DNA from: Alicyclobacillus sp.
GTDB lineage: Bacteria; Bacillota; Bacilli; Alicyclobacillales; Alicyclobacillaceae
Length of the DNA: 64,000 nt
Direction of reading: 5' to 3'
Assembly (NCBI GenBank): GCA_023511295.1
Contig: JAIMBT010000001.1
Span: 159,650 to 223,649, forward strand
The notes below the pieces were generated by a model. It had not been told where the DNA came from. It ran no database searches and saw only the letters and a program-made list of their open reading frames with translations. Position 1 is the first letter of the stretch. Each line of letters begins with the position of its first letter. Shown here one piece after another: positions 1 through 8,413 of the stretch. The position numbers were made by a program, and so were the translations under genes.

Positions 1-183
1 GCCCCAAACCCCGCATTGCAAGCGACGTTCACGGCTCGTATCGGCCAGACGGTCACCGTCACGACCCCGGCTGGCGCCGTGAGCGGCACGGTGATTGCGG
101 CGGGTACGGATGCCGTTGAGCTTCGCGAAGCCAGCGGCGACGTGGTTGTGATTCCGTATGCGAAGATCACGGCGGTGCAATGA
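1..183 (+). CDS. Small beta-rich protein, DUF2642-like (C-terminal part)
   Basis: The reading frame is open from the window edge to a TGA and gives 60 residues, so the start lies outside. It is rich in Val, Thr, Ala and Gly in short alternating strands, with a repeated pattern of 'GQTVTV', 'GTVIAAGTDAVEL' and 'VVIPYAKITAV'. That resembles the Sm-like fold of small Bacilli proteins of the DUF2642 type, some of which are linked to spore coats. The next gene looks like a diverged paralogue, and the two probably form one transcription unit with a 36-bp gap. Function is not known from sequence; the family call is by pattern only. Confidence 0.6.
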   Translation, partial: APNPALQATFTARIGQTVTVTTPAGAVSGTVIAAGTDAVELREASGDVVVIPYAKITAVQ

Positions 184-219
184 CCAGACCGTACCGGGAT
201 GGAAGAACGGAGGGATACG

Positions 220-417
220 ATGAACTTCGAAGGGTTTCTCACAGCATTTGTCGGCAGAACGGTGGAGGCGGCGACCATTAGCCAGTCGTTCACCGGGACC
301 CTTCAACAGGTGACCACGACGACGCTGCAACTGGCGGAGGCGCCGACCCCGTACGGCCCAGGTGCCACTGTCATCGTCCCCACCGTCAACGTGGACTACG
401 TGCGCGCGTACCTGTAA
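220..417 (+). CDS. Small beta-rich protein, paralogue of the preceding gene
   Basis: A 65-residue protein starting MNFEGFL. The ATG at 220 is chosen because CGGAGGG at 208-214 sits at correct spacing; an in-frame ATG at 199 has no ribosome binding site. Its layout (FVGRTVEA, then FTGTLQQVTTTTLQL, then TVIVPTVNVDYVRAYL) matches the preceding partial protein: a strand, a turn, a second strand and a Val/Ile-rich third strand ending in a Tyr/Val pair. It has no signal peptide, membrane segment or Cys. A DUF2642-like or coat-associated role is a guess. A strong hairpin follows, so this is probably the last gene of its unit. Confidence 0.6.
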   Translation: MNFEGFLTAFVGRTVEAATISQSFTGTLQQVTTTTLQLAEAPTPYGPGATVIVPTVNVDYVRAYL

Positions 418-451
418 GTGCGCTCTGTATCGCGTGAACGGACGACCGCAT

Positions 452-480
452 GCAGGCGGCGATGGAATGTCGCCGCCTGC
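452..480. terminator. Hairpin between convergent genes
   Basis: A perfect 11-bp stem (GCAGGCGGCGA / TCGCCGCCTGC) with a 7-base loop lies between the stops of the small beta-rich gene and the convergent flippase gene. There is no clear T tract on either strand, so it may act as a weak bidirectional terminator or an mRNA 3'-end stabiliser. Confidence 0.5.
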
Positions 481-493
481 CGCGCGTTCGCAC

Positions 494-1816
494 CTACCTC
501 CGGCGCCCGAAGCCAAAGAAGTCATTCAACACCACGCGGTAGGGTTCAAAGTCCGAGGCGCGGATACGCAGTAAACCGCTGGGCCCCACCTGGTTGCCTC
601 GGCAGAACCACCACACATACCCGAAAAACGACAGTACGTAAGATCCCGTCGACGCAATCGCCCCGCCCATCATCCCGATGGTGGGTAACAAGATGCAGCA
701 GAGGATGGCGTTGATGACGGCGGAACTCCCGTTCATCACGATGGTGGTCTGGGGTCGCCCAAGCTGGTTTGTATAGAATTGCAGCAGCACCTGGCTGGCT
801 GCCTTGAACACCAAACCCGGCAGAAGCACGTAGAACGGGGGCAAGGCACCGGCCCACGCGCGGCCAAACGCAGCCGGAATCAGCCACGGGAAGACGATGT
901 ACATGAGAACGGCCACCAACGCCGACGAGAGGAGTGCCTGCCGCGTCGATACCTCGGTGATGGCCACCGCCTCGCGCCGGGACGCGGCGGACATGCGGGT
1001 ATACACCACAGACGTGATGGACTGCGAAATGTTGAGCAGGACCTCGGATGCCACGACGGCTATCGTGTAGTCCGCCGCCCGGTTCCCGGGAATGAACGCG
1101 GCCACCAGCCAGAAATCCATCCGGTAGTTCGCGTAGTTGACGAGGTTCGAGATGGACAACCACTGTCCGTATCCCAGGATACCGCGCCACTGTTCTCGCC
1201 AGAACCGCCACTGCCAGACGGCGTTTCGGCGAATCGTCCGGTAGCCAATCCAGAGTCCGCCCGCAGCGGCGGCGACGAAGCTCAGGGTCCAAGCGGCGTA
1301 CGTCACAGGCAGGCGCTGCGCCAACGGGACTCGGCCCGCCAGGAACAGCGGCAGGTACAGGAGGAGAAAGACCAGTGGCTGCGCCATGTTCAGGCGGTTC
1401 AACCAGCTGATTTCGTTCATCCCCTGCAGCAAACGCGTGGCGTAGTTGACCATGAAGCAAAACGGCATCGCTACGCCGGCCCACATCCAGGCGTGGAAGG
1501 CGGGTCCCAGCGCGACGCGCAAGCCGAGGGTCACCAGCCAGATGAGCAAACTGGCGAGGAACAGGAACAAGTTCCCCATCTGCACCGTGCGCACGGCGTC
1601 CTCCGGTCGTCGCGCGAGGGCGTAGGAGATGTAGCCGTTGTACCCGCCGAGGAAGGTCATGCCCGTATTGCTGATGCTCGATGTGAACTGAAATTCAAGC
1701 CGGTCGACGCGCACCGCCTGAAAGTAGCGCGCGGTCAGCACGCTGTTGATGAAATTGATGAGCGATAACACGCCTTTGTTGAGAAAGGTCAGGAAGGTGG
1801 TGCGCGACCGACTCAT
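494..1816 (-). CDS. Polysaccharide/oligosaccharide flippase, Wzx/MATE-like
   Basis: A 440-residue integral membrane protein with about 12 hydrophobic segments. It opens with 'FLNKGVLSLINFINSVLTARYF', the usual start of Wzx/RfbX-type exporters that flip lipid-linked sugar repeat units for exopolysaccharide or teichoic polymers. The ATG at 1816 is preferred because GGAG lies 8 bases upstream; the open frame runs further to 2092 but that part overlaps the divergent nucleoside phosphorylase gene and is not membrane-like. A charged tail ends the protein. No glycosyltransferases are adjacent, so the polymer it serves cannot be inferred. Confidence 0.8.
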   Translation of the reverse strand: MSRSRTTFLTFLNKGVLSLINFINSVLTARYFQAVRVDRLEFQFTSSISNTGMTFLGGYNGYISYALARRPEDAVRTVQMGNLFLFLASLLIWLVTLGLRVALGPAFHAWMWAGVAMPFCFMVNYATRLLQGMNEISWLNRLNMAQPLVFLLLYLPLFLAGRVPLAQRLPVTYAAWTLSFVAAAAGGLWIGYRTIRRNAVWQWRFWREQWRGILGYGQWLSISNLVNYANYRMDFWLVAAFIPGNRAADYTIAVVASEVLLNISQSITSVVYTRMSAASRREAVAITEVSTRQALLSSALVAVLMYIVFPWLIPAAFGRAWAGALPPFYVLLPGLVFKAASQVLLQFYTNQLGRPQTTIVMNGSSAVINAILCCILLPTIGMMGGAIASTGSYVLSFFGYVWWFCRGNQVGPSGLLRIRASDFEPYRVVLNDFFGFGRRR

Positions 1817-2018
1817 GCGTTCAACTCCATTCGCCGCATCCCCCCGTAGATCCCGTTTCGACAGTACCACGCCCGCATGGCGCTCGCAATCGCGAAGGAG
1901 CATCGGTCCGCGAGATGTGGTACCATGTTCTGTACGAATGCGCCGCCCACAGCCGGCCGAATCGGCGCCTGGGGACTGCTGGCGCACGGACACGTCGGAG
2001 TTTGTGGGAGGGTGGCCC

Positions 2019-3824
2019 ATGCGGACAGTGGATTTGATACATAAGAAACGGCTCGGCGAGCCGCTCACGGCGGATGAGATCACCGGGCTCATTGCCGGCT
2101 ACGTGGCGGGCGAAGTGCCCGACTACCAGATGAGCGCCTTCGCGATGGCGGTCTGCTTTCAAGGTATGACAGCGGCGGAGACCGCGGCCCTGACGCAGGC
2201 GATGGTGGCGTCCGGAGAGCGTGTGGACCTCAGTGAGATTGCCGGGACGAAGGTGGACAAGCACAGCACCGGCGGGGTGGGCGACACGACGACGTTGGTC
2301 CTCGGCCCGCTGGTGGCCGCGCTCGGCGTACCGGTGGCGAAGATGTCAGGCCGAGGTCTCGGCCACACCGGGGGAACGCTGGACAAGATGGAAGCCATCC
2401 CGGGCTTGCGCACAGACCTAACGGTGGAACAACTGGTTGCCCAGGTGCGCGACATCGGGCTGGCAGTCGCCGGCCAGACGGCGGACCTCACACCGGCGGA
2501 CAAGAAGCTGTACGCGCTGCGCGACGTGACGGACACGGTGCAGTCGATTCCACTCATCGCCAGTTCCATCATGAGTAAAAAACTGGCGAGCGGGGCGGAC
2601 GCCATCGTGCTCGACGTCAAGGTGGGCGACGGGGCGTTCATGAAGGACCTCGACGACGCCCGCACGTTGGCCCGGACCATGGTCGAGATTGGACGGCGGG
2701 CGGGTCGCAAGACGGTGGCGCTGCTCACGTCGATGGAGGAGCCGCTCGGCCGAGCCGTCGGCAATGCCCTCGAGGTCCGCGAGGCCATCCAGACGCTGCG
2801 CGGCGAGGGGCCAGAAGACCTGACGGAACTGTGTCTGGCCCTCGGGGCGGAGATGGCGGTTTTGGCTGGGGCCGCCCACTCGCCCGAGGAAGCCCGGCGA
2901 ACGTTGCTGGCGGTCATCGAGAACGGGCAGGCGCTCGCCAAGCTGAAAGCGTTTATCGCGGCACAGGGAGGGGACAGCCGCGTGGTGGACGACCTGTCGC
3001 TGCTGCCGAAGGCGCCCGTGGTGGCGACGTGGACGGCGCCGCGCGCGGGCTTCGTCGCTGCGCTGCACGCGGAGGAGATTGGCCGGGTCGCGATGCGGCT
3101 CGGGGCCGGGCGCGCGAAGCACGACGACGTGATAGATCCCGCCGTCGGCCTGGTTCTCTTGCGCAAGGTCGGACAGACCGTGCAGGCGGGGGAAGCCGTG
3201 GTGGAGGTGCACGCCGCGCGGGAGGCGGACGCGCAGCGCGCGCTCCGCGAACTCGATGACTGTGTGGTCCTCAGCGATGCCGCGGTCTCGCCCATCCGAC
3301 TGATCTTGGACACCGTCCGGGACGTTGAGACGGCGCCTGAAGTAGGCCCGGCGGCCAGTGAAGCGGGCCAAGCAGCGAGCGAAGCGCGCCCGGCGAACGC
3401 GCCGGAAGCGGACCCGGACGGGCTGCTGGCAGCAGCGCAAGCGGCGATGGTACACGCGTACGTGCCTTACTCTGGCTTCGCGGTCGGCGCAGCGCTGCGG
3501 CTCTCGAACGGCGAGATCATCACCGGCGCGAACATCGAAAACGCGTCCTACGGACTGACCAACTGCGCGGAACGCACGGCGCTCTTCCGCAAGCGCATGC
3601 AGGTCCCGGAGGACGTGGCCATCGTGGCGGTCGCGGTGGTGGCGGACAGCAGCGATGGCCCCGTTTCGCCGTGCGGCGCCTGCCGGCAAGTCCTGGCGGA
3701 GTTCTGTCAACCGGACGTGCCGGTGTGGCTTGCGGACCTGAACGGGCACCGCATGCAAACCACGGTCGCGGAACTTCTGCCGTACGCGTTCCAGAAGGGG
3801 CAGATGGACGGGGCGCGGGTCTAA
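2019..3824 (+). CDS. Pyrimidine-nucleoside phosphorylase fused to cytidine deaminase
   Basis: A 601-residue bifunctional enzyme of pyrimidine nucleoside salvage. Residues 1 to about 435 match Pdp (uridine/thymidine + phosphate to base + sugar-1-phosphate): the phosphate-binding KHSTGGVGD is at 81-89 and GRGLGHTGGTLDK follows. About 30 Ala/Glu/Pro-rich residues form a linker. Residues from about 466 match a small tetrameric cytidine deaminase, with zinc-site motifs NCAER (about 515-519) and PCGAC (about 551-555). In most Bacilli pdp and cdd are separate genes, so the fusion would join cytidine deamination to uridine phosphorolysis in one chain. ATG 2019 has GGGAGGTGG just upstream; the frame extends to 1746 but that part looks non-coding. 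No internal stop or restart is seen. Confidence 0.92.
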   Translation: MRTVDLIHKKRLGEPLTADEITGLIAGYVAGEVPDYQMSAFAMAVCFQGMTAAETAALTQAMVASGERVDLSEIAGTKVDKHSTGGVGDTTTLVLGPLVAALGVPVAKMSGRGLGHTGGTLDKMEAIPGLRTDLTVEQLVAQVRDIGLAVAGQTADLTPADKKLYALRDVTDTVQSIPLIASSIMSKKLASGADAIVLDVKVGDGAFMKDLDDARTLARTMVEIGRRAGRKTVALLTSMEEPLGRAVGNALEVREAIQTLRGEGPEDLTELCLALGAEMAVLAGAAHSPEEARRTLLAVIENGQALAKLKAFIAAQGGDSRVVDDLSLLPKAPVVATWTAPRAGFVAALHAEEIGRVAMRLGAGRAKHDDVIDPAVGLVLLRKVGQTVQAGEAVVEVHAAREADAQRALRELDDCVVLSDAAVSPIRLILDTVRDVETAPEVGPAASEAGQAASEARPANAPEADPDGLLAAAQAAMVHAYVPYSGFAVGAALRLSNGEIITGANIENASYGLTNCAERTALFRKRMQVPEDVAIVAVAVVADSSDGPVSPCGACRQVLAEFCQPDVPVWLADLNGHRMQTTVAELLPYAFQKGQMDGARV

Positions 3825-3873
3825 AGCCGATGGATGGGTCGCGGGCCTAAAGCCGATGGACGAGGTGCGCACG
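3803..3873 (+). repeat. 26-bp tandem repeat across the pdp-cdd stop codon
   Basis: Two near-identical 26-bp units (3803-3828 and 3829-3854, starting GATGGA and ending CTAAAGCC) are followed by a partial third. The first contains the TAA stop of the fusion gene; the second repeats the stop in the same register. This looks like a local slippage duplication. Confidence 0.7.
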
Positions 3874-3930
3874 TGAACGAGTTTCGGACTGCGCCGGTGG
3901 CGCGACGTACTTTCAGAAGGAGGAAGGACC

Positions 3931-5835
3931 GTGTTGAAGAAGGACTGGAACGGACTGCAGCATGCAGCGGAGGTCGGCTTTGGCCGCAAGACGGTGCGGT
4001 GGAGTGCGGATGAAGGGGCGGCGGGAGCTGCCGTACACGAACTGCCCACTCGAGACCAGATAGACCCGAAGTACAAGTGGAAGCTGGAGGACATTTATCC
4101 GTCCATGGAGGCGTGGCAGCAAGAAGCAGAGGAGGCGCAACAACTCTGCAGGGAACTCGCGGGGTACCAAGGCCGCCTCGGAGAGTCCGCGGAGACGTTG
4201 CTCGCCGCGTTGCGGCTGCAGGACGCGGTCGAGGAGCGCGTCGCGCGACTGGTCGGCTACGCCCGGATGCACCGGGACGAGGACAACACGAACGCCACCT
4301 ACCAAGCGCTGACCGACCGCTCCATCTCCATCGCCGTGCAGGTGGCGAGCGCAAAGGCGTTTGTGGTGCCAGAGCTGCTGCAGATTCCACAGGACACGCT
4401 GTGGGGCTACGTGGAGGCGAACGCGGAGCTCAAGGTTTACGAGTTTGTCTTGCGCGACCTGTTCCGCCAGCAGGAACACGTGCTGTCTGCCGAGGAGGAG
4501 CAGCTGCTCGCCGCAGCTGGTGAGGTGTTGGAAGCGCCAGGCCAGATCTTCACGATGTTCAACGATGCAGACATGCGCTTCCCGACGGTCCGCAACGACG
4601 AGGGCGTAGAGGTGGAGCTGACGCACGGCCGCTACATCGAGTTGATGGAGAGTCGCGACCGGGCGGTGCGCAAGGCCGCGTTCGACGCGATGTACACCAC
4701 GTACGAGAAACACCGCAACACGCTCGCGGCGACGTATGGGGCGAGCGTCAAGAAGGACGTGTTCTACGCGAGCGTCCGCGACTACCCGTCGGCTCGGGCG
4801 GCAGCCCTCGACGACGACAACATCCCGATGGCGGTGTACGACAACCTTCTCGCGGCCGTGCACGACTCACTGCCCGCGCTCGACAAGTACCTGAAGTTGC
4901 GGCGCCAGGTGCTCGGCGTCGACGAGCTTCACATGTACGATATCTACACCCCGCTGGTACCGGAACTGCACGTGAAGATCCCGTACGAGGAAGCGGTGCA
5001 GACGGTCATCGAAGCCGTGGCGCCGCTTGGCGAGGAGTACCAGAGGATTGCGCGAGAGGGCCTCGCCTCGGGCTGGGTTGACGTGTACGAAACCAAGGGC
5101 AAGACAAGCGGCGCCTATTCGTGGGGCGTGTACCCGGTGCACCCGTACATCCTGCTCAACTACCAGGACTCGCTCGACAACGTGTTCACCCTCGCGCACG
5201 AGCTCGGCCACGCGATGCACACCTACTTCTCGACGCGCACGCAACCCTTCGTGTACGCGGGGTACACCCTGTTTGTCGCTGAAGTCGCCTCCACCTGCAA
5301 CGAGGCTCTGCTCACGGATTACCTGCTGCGTCACACCGATGACCCGCAGATGCGCGCGTACGTGCTCAACCACCACCTCGAGACCATTCGCGGGACGCTC
5401 TACCGCCAGACGATGTTCGCCGAGTTCGAGAAGCTCACGCACGAGCACGCGGAGCGGGGCGAAGCCTTGACCCCGGACTGGCTGTCGGAGACGTACTTCA
5501 AGCTGAACGAGACGTACTATGGTGGTGCCTGCGTGATTGATCCGCTGATTGCCATGGAGTGGGCGCGCATCCCGCACTTCTACCGGGCGTTTTATGTGTA
5601 CAAGTACGCTACGGGGATCTCCGCCGCAACCGCGCTGTCGCAGAAAATCCTCCGCGGCGGGCCGCAGGATGTGGCCAATTACCTCGGCTTCTTGAGTGGG
5701 GGCGGATCAAACTACTCGATTGAACTGCTGCGCGGCGCCGGTGTCGACATGGCGTCGCCAGAACCGGTGAAGGACACGCTCCGCCAGTTCTCCGATATGG
5801 TCGACGAGCTGGCGGATATCCTCGGCAAGCGATGA
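3931..5835 (+). CDS. pepF: Oligoendopeptidase F, M3 family
   Basis: A 634-residue cytoplasmic zinc metallopeptidase that cuts oligopeptides of roughly 7 to 17 residues. The HELGHAMH zinc motif begins at His423, followed by the conserved downstream acidic helix around 'FVAEVASTCNEALL'. The N-terminal helical domain is typical ('YKWKLEDIYPSMEAW'). Length is about 30 residues above the usual 600, owing to a short N-terminal extension. The start is GTG at 3931 with AGAAGGAGGAAG ideally placed. It has no signal peptide. The stop overlaps the next gene's ATG by 4 bases (ATGA), so the two are translationally coupled. Confidence 0.93.
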   Translation: MLKKDWNGLQHAAEVGFGRKTVRWSADEGAAGAAVHELPTRDQIDPKYKWKLEDIYPSMEAWQQEAEEAQQLCRELAGYQGRLGESAETLLAALRLQDAVEERVARLVGYARMHRDEDNTNATYQALTDRSISIAVQVASAKAFVVPELLQIPQDTLWGYVEANAELKVYEFVLRDLFRQQEHVLSAEEEQLLAAAGEVLEAPGQIFTMFNDADMRFPTVRNDEGVEVELTHGRYIELMESRDRAVRKAAFDAMYTTYEKHRNTLAATYGASVKKDVFYASVRDYPSARAAALDDDNIPMAVYDNLLAAVHDSLPALDKYLKLRRQVLGVDELHMYDIYTPLVPELHVKIPYEEAVQTVIEAVAPLGEEYQRIAREGLASGWVDVYETKGKTSGAYSWGVYPVHPYILLNYQDSLDNVFTLAHELGHAMHTYFSTRTQPFVYAGYTLFVAEVASTCNEALLTDYLLRHTDDPQMRAYVLNHHLETIRGTLYRQTMFAEFEKLTHEHAERGEALTPDWLSETYFKLNETYYGGACVIDPLIAMEWARIPHFYRAFYVYKYATGISAATALSQKILRGGPQDVANYLGFLSGGGSNYSIELLRGAGVDMASPEPVKDTLRQFSDMVDELADILGKR

Positions 5836-6740
5836 ACCGGCGGGGTGCGCGGACGGCCGTTATCTGGTTCACCGCGCTCGCGAACGCTGTCGCGTTGGCG
5901 GTGTTGGCGTGGACACTCGCGCACCACACGGGCGACCCGCGTTGGAACCAGGTACTGATAACGTACGGCATCGTCTTCTGGCTGTTTCTCGGGTTTGATC
6001 ACGTCGGTCGGTCGCTCGTGGTCCACAGCAACGCGAAGCGGGCGACCGTCGTGCCGCGCCCGCGTCCGGCTGGAGACGCACTGCCGCTGCCGGGGCCGGT
6101 TCCCGCGCGGCCTGAGACGTCGCGCCCGACGGTCCAGTTGCAACGCCTGCAGGTCGCGGACGCGGCCGGACTGCAGCGATGGCTGGACGCGTGGGCGGCG
6201 GAGGTGTGGGCCCTGGAGGACGTCGCCTGGCCGACCGACGCGGCGGGGCACGCAGTCGACTACCAGGCGGCGGACTGGCTGGCATGGCCCGGGATGCACG
6301 TGTTCGCCATCCTCGCAGACTCGCTCCGCGATGTGGGTGAGGGGGACGTGATCCAAAGCCGACGGGACGCGGAAGTGGGATTTGTTGCGGCTGTGCAACG
6401 CGACGGGTGCCTGGAGTTGATGGCGGTGTATGTAAATCCCGCTGTCCGCCGCACCGGCGTGGGCACCGCAGCCCTGGCGGCCTTCGGACAGTTCGCCGGC
6501 CTGTTGGTGGGGCACGTCTCCGTGACGGCCTACGTCAGTCGGCGTAACTGGCGGGCGGCGCAGTTTCTGCGGGAAGTCGGATTCCGTCCTGCGGCTGAGG
6601 GTCGCCTTGACGGCGGCGTCAGGCTGCAAGATGGACAGGTTGCGGCCACACTGGCGGGTCTACCGGAAACCTCGGCGGGCCTGAAGCCGGTGGGGGTCGA
6701 TGGGCAGTGGTTGGTTTGGGAGGAGCCGACACGGCGGTAG
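5832..6740 (+). CDS. Membrane-anchored GNAT-family acetyltransferase
   Basis: A 302-residue protein whose first 60 residues form two hydrophobic helices (AVIWFTALANAVALAVLAWT and VLITYGIVFWLFLGF). A Pro/Arg-rich linker and a soluble domain follow. The soluble part has the acetyl-CoA-binding signature 'VYVNPAVRRTGVGTAALAAF' and the late-domain 'NWRAAQFLREVGFRP' motif of GNAT N-acetyltransferases. Substrate unknown. The ATG overlaps the stop of pepF, so it is probably in the same operon. The membrane anchor on a GNAT domain is uncommon; the alternative is that the N-terminus is a separate small membrane protein fused here. Confidence 0.75.
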   Translation: MNRRGARTAVIWFTALANAVALAVLAWTLAHHTGDPRWNQVLITYGIVFWLFLGFDHVGRSLVVHSNAKRATVVPRPRPAGDALPLPGPVPARPETSRPTVQLQRLQVADAAGLQRWLDAWAAEVWALEDVAWPTDAAGHAVDYQAADWLAWPGMHVFAILADSLRDVGEGDVIQSRRDAEVGFVAAVQRDGCLELMAVYVNPAVRRTGVGTAALAAFGQFAGLLVGHVSVTAYVSRRNWRAAQFLREVGFRPAAEGRLDGGVRLQDGQVAATLAGLPETSAGLKPVGVDGQWLVWEEPTRR

Positions 6741-6770
6741 TGCGGGACAGCGCAGTGGATGGCCCGGCGT

Positions 6771-8309
6771 TCAGCCGGGAGGCCGACTCCTCGCCAGCGG
6801 AAGGACCAGGCGGACCGTCGTGCCGGTTCCGAGTTCACTCGACAGCTCGATGGAACCGCCGTGTTCTTGCATGATTTGTCGCGAAACAGCCAGGCCAAGG
6901 CCCGTCCCCGTCGGCTTGGTGGTGTAGAAGGGCTGAAATACTTTCGCCTGCTGCTCCGGGCTGATGCCGCGACCTGTGTCGCGGATGGAGATGACGACGG
7001 AAGCGGAGCGAATTCCCGTCGACACCTCAATCCGGCCCCGGCGGTCGCAGGCGTGCAGTGCGTTCTGCAGCACGTTCAACAGCACCTGCTTCATCTGGTT
7101 CGCGTCCGCGTGGATGTACACCGGTTCATTCGAAAGGTCGTGGGCGAGCGTCACGTCGTTCAGTAAGGCTTCTGGGTGGAGGAAATCCAGCACAGTCCGA
7201 ATCAAGGCGTGCAGGTCGATATCCTCGTAGAGCGGCGGCACGGGCCGGGCCAACGTCATAAAGTCCTTCACCAAGTCCTGAATCCGGTTCAACTCGCGAA
7301 TTGTCAAGTTCAAGTAGCGTTTGTCTGCGTTTTCCCCCTGGCGTTCTGCGAACAACTGCAGGAACCCTTTGGCTGTCGTCAGGGGGTTGCGGATTTCATG
7401 GGCAATCCCCGCTGCGAGCGACGCCAGGATGGACAGCTTGTCCGCGTCCCGAACGCGCGACTCCAGGAGCCGCTGGCTGGTGATGTCCCGGAACACGGCC
7501 AACCGTCCGCCATCTCCTTCAATCGGGTCTCGCAAGACCCGCAGGTTGCAACTGTAGAGATGGTCGCCGACGACGAACTCGCTGTCCCCGTCGCTTCCCT
7601 CCCGGGCGTACTCCACCATCTTCCGGCGGACCTCCTCTCGCACCGGGACAGGGTGATGCGCCTCGATGTGACCGTCCGGGGTCACGCGCACGACGTGGTA
7701 GTCGAGGTGGCTGAGCAAGCTCTGGTGCACGCGCTGTGCGTCGCGGCGGTACGCCTCCAGCTCCATGTGATGCGCTGCGGCAATCGCACACGACTGAACC
7801 AGCGGGGCCAGCAGCGGATGGACCTGCTCATCTCGCTGGATAAACGTCACGGCACCGCGCATATCCCCCGCCTTATTCCGAATCGGGCAGGCGGCGCTCG
7901 CCAGGGGCTGAGGGCTTGTAACGGCGTGCGTACTCAACCTCCCGCACGCCAGGGTTGCCGCCAAACTCACCATGGCGGGGCAGTCGACCGTCGCCAGGGC
8001 GCCGCGGCACAGGCCGAGCGCCTCCAGCTCGCCCATCAAGCTCCGTGGCCCGACCACGTCCAGGAGGTACCCGTCCACACCTGCGACGGCCACCGCGCAG
8101 TGCAGGGAGGGCATGCCCTGAAACAGGTCTCGAACGTGCTGGCGAACCGCTTTCGTCAGTTCGTACGCCGCCCCAATGGACCCGTTGAAGTCCACCCACG
8201 TATCGTTGCAATGTGCCTGCTCAGGTGCCGGAGAGCTGGTGGCGGACCCAAGCGCGGAACGAGATGTCGGCCACCGGCTCTGCTCATCCGCATACGCGAC
8301 ATCTGTCAT
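6771..8309 (-). CDS. Soluble sensor histidine kinase, orphan, possibly sporulation-type
   Basis: A 512-residue kinase without membrane segments. Residues 40-185 look like a GAF-type sensor ('CRGALATVDCPAMVSLAATLA', 'AACPIRNKAGDMRGAVTFIQ'), about 195-280 like a PAS domain ending 'AVFRDIT', and the rest is HisKA plus HATPase. The phosphoacceptor is His304 in AHEIRNPLTTAKGFLQL, a form typical of Bacillus KinA-E kinases. N, G1 (DTGRGI) and G2 (GTGLGL) boxes are intact. No response regulator is adjacent, as with phosphorelay kinases. It lies 104 bp downstream of comER on the same strand and may be co-transcribed. The ATG at 8309 has only a weak ribosome binding site. Confidence 0.85.
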   Translation of the reverse strand: MTDVAYADEQSRWPTSRSALGSATSSPAPEQAHCNDTWVDFNGSIGAAYELTKAVRQHVRDLFQGMPSLHCAVAVAGVDGYLLDVVGPRSLMGELEALGLCRGALATVDCPAMVSLAATLACGRLSTHAVTSPQPLASAACPIRNKAGDMRGAVTFIQRDEQVHPLLAPLVQSCAIAAAHHMELEAYRRDAQRVHQSLLSHLDYHVVRVTPDGHIEAHHPVPVREEVRRKMVEYAREGSDGDSEFVVGDHLYSCNLRVLRDPIEGDGGRLAVFRDITSQRLLESRVRDADKLSILASLAAGIAHEIRNPLTTAKGFLQLFAERQGENADKRYLNLTIRELNRIQDLVKDFMTLARPVPPLYEDIDLHALIRTVLDFLHPEALLNDVTLAHDLSNEPVYIHADANQMKQVLLNVLQNALHACDRRGRIEVSTGIRSASVVISIRDTGRGISPEQQAKVFQPFYTTKPTGTGLGLAVSRQIMQEHGGSIELSSELGTGTTVRLVLPLARSRPPG

Positions 8310-8413
8310 GAGGAACCACCCAATCTACGAGCCGCAATTTCCTCTATTATCGCCTTGGTCTGAGGGGGAAACAAGCGGCTTCCCCAAAACCTCCCGCCGT
8401 TCGACAAAACCTG

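Noticed and set aside
2418..4094. 558-codon open frame antisense to the Pdp-Cdd fusion
   Set aside because: Arg/His-rich composition typical of antisense GC-rich DNA; no ribosome binding site; the + strand protein has complete domains.
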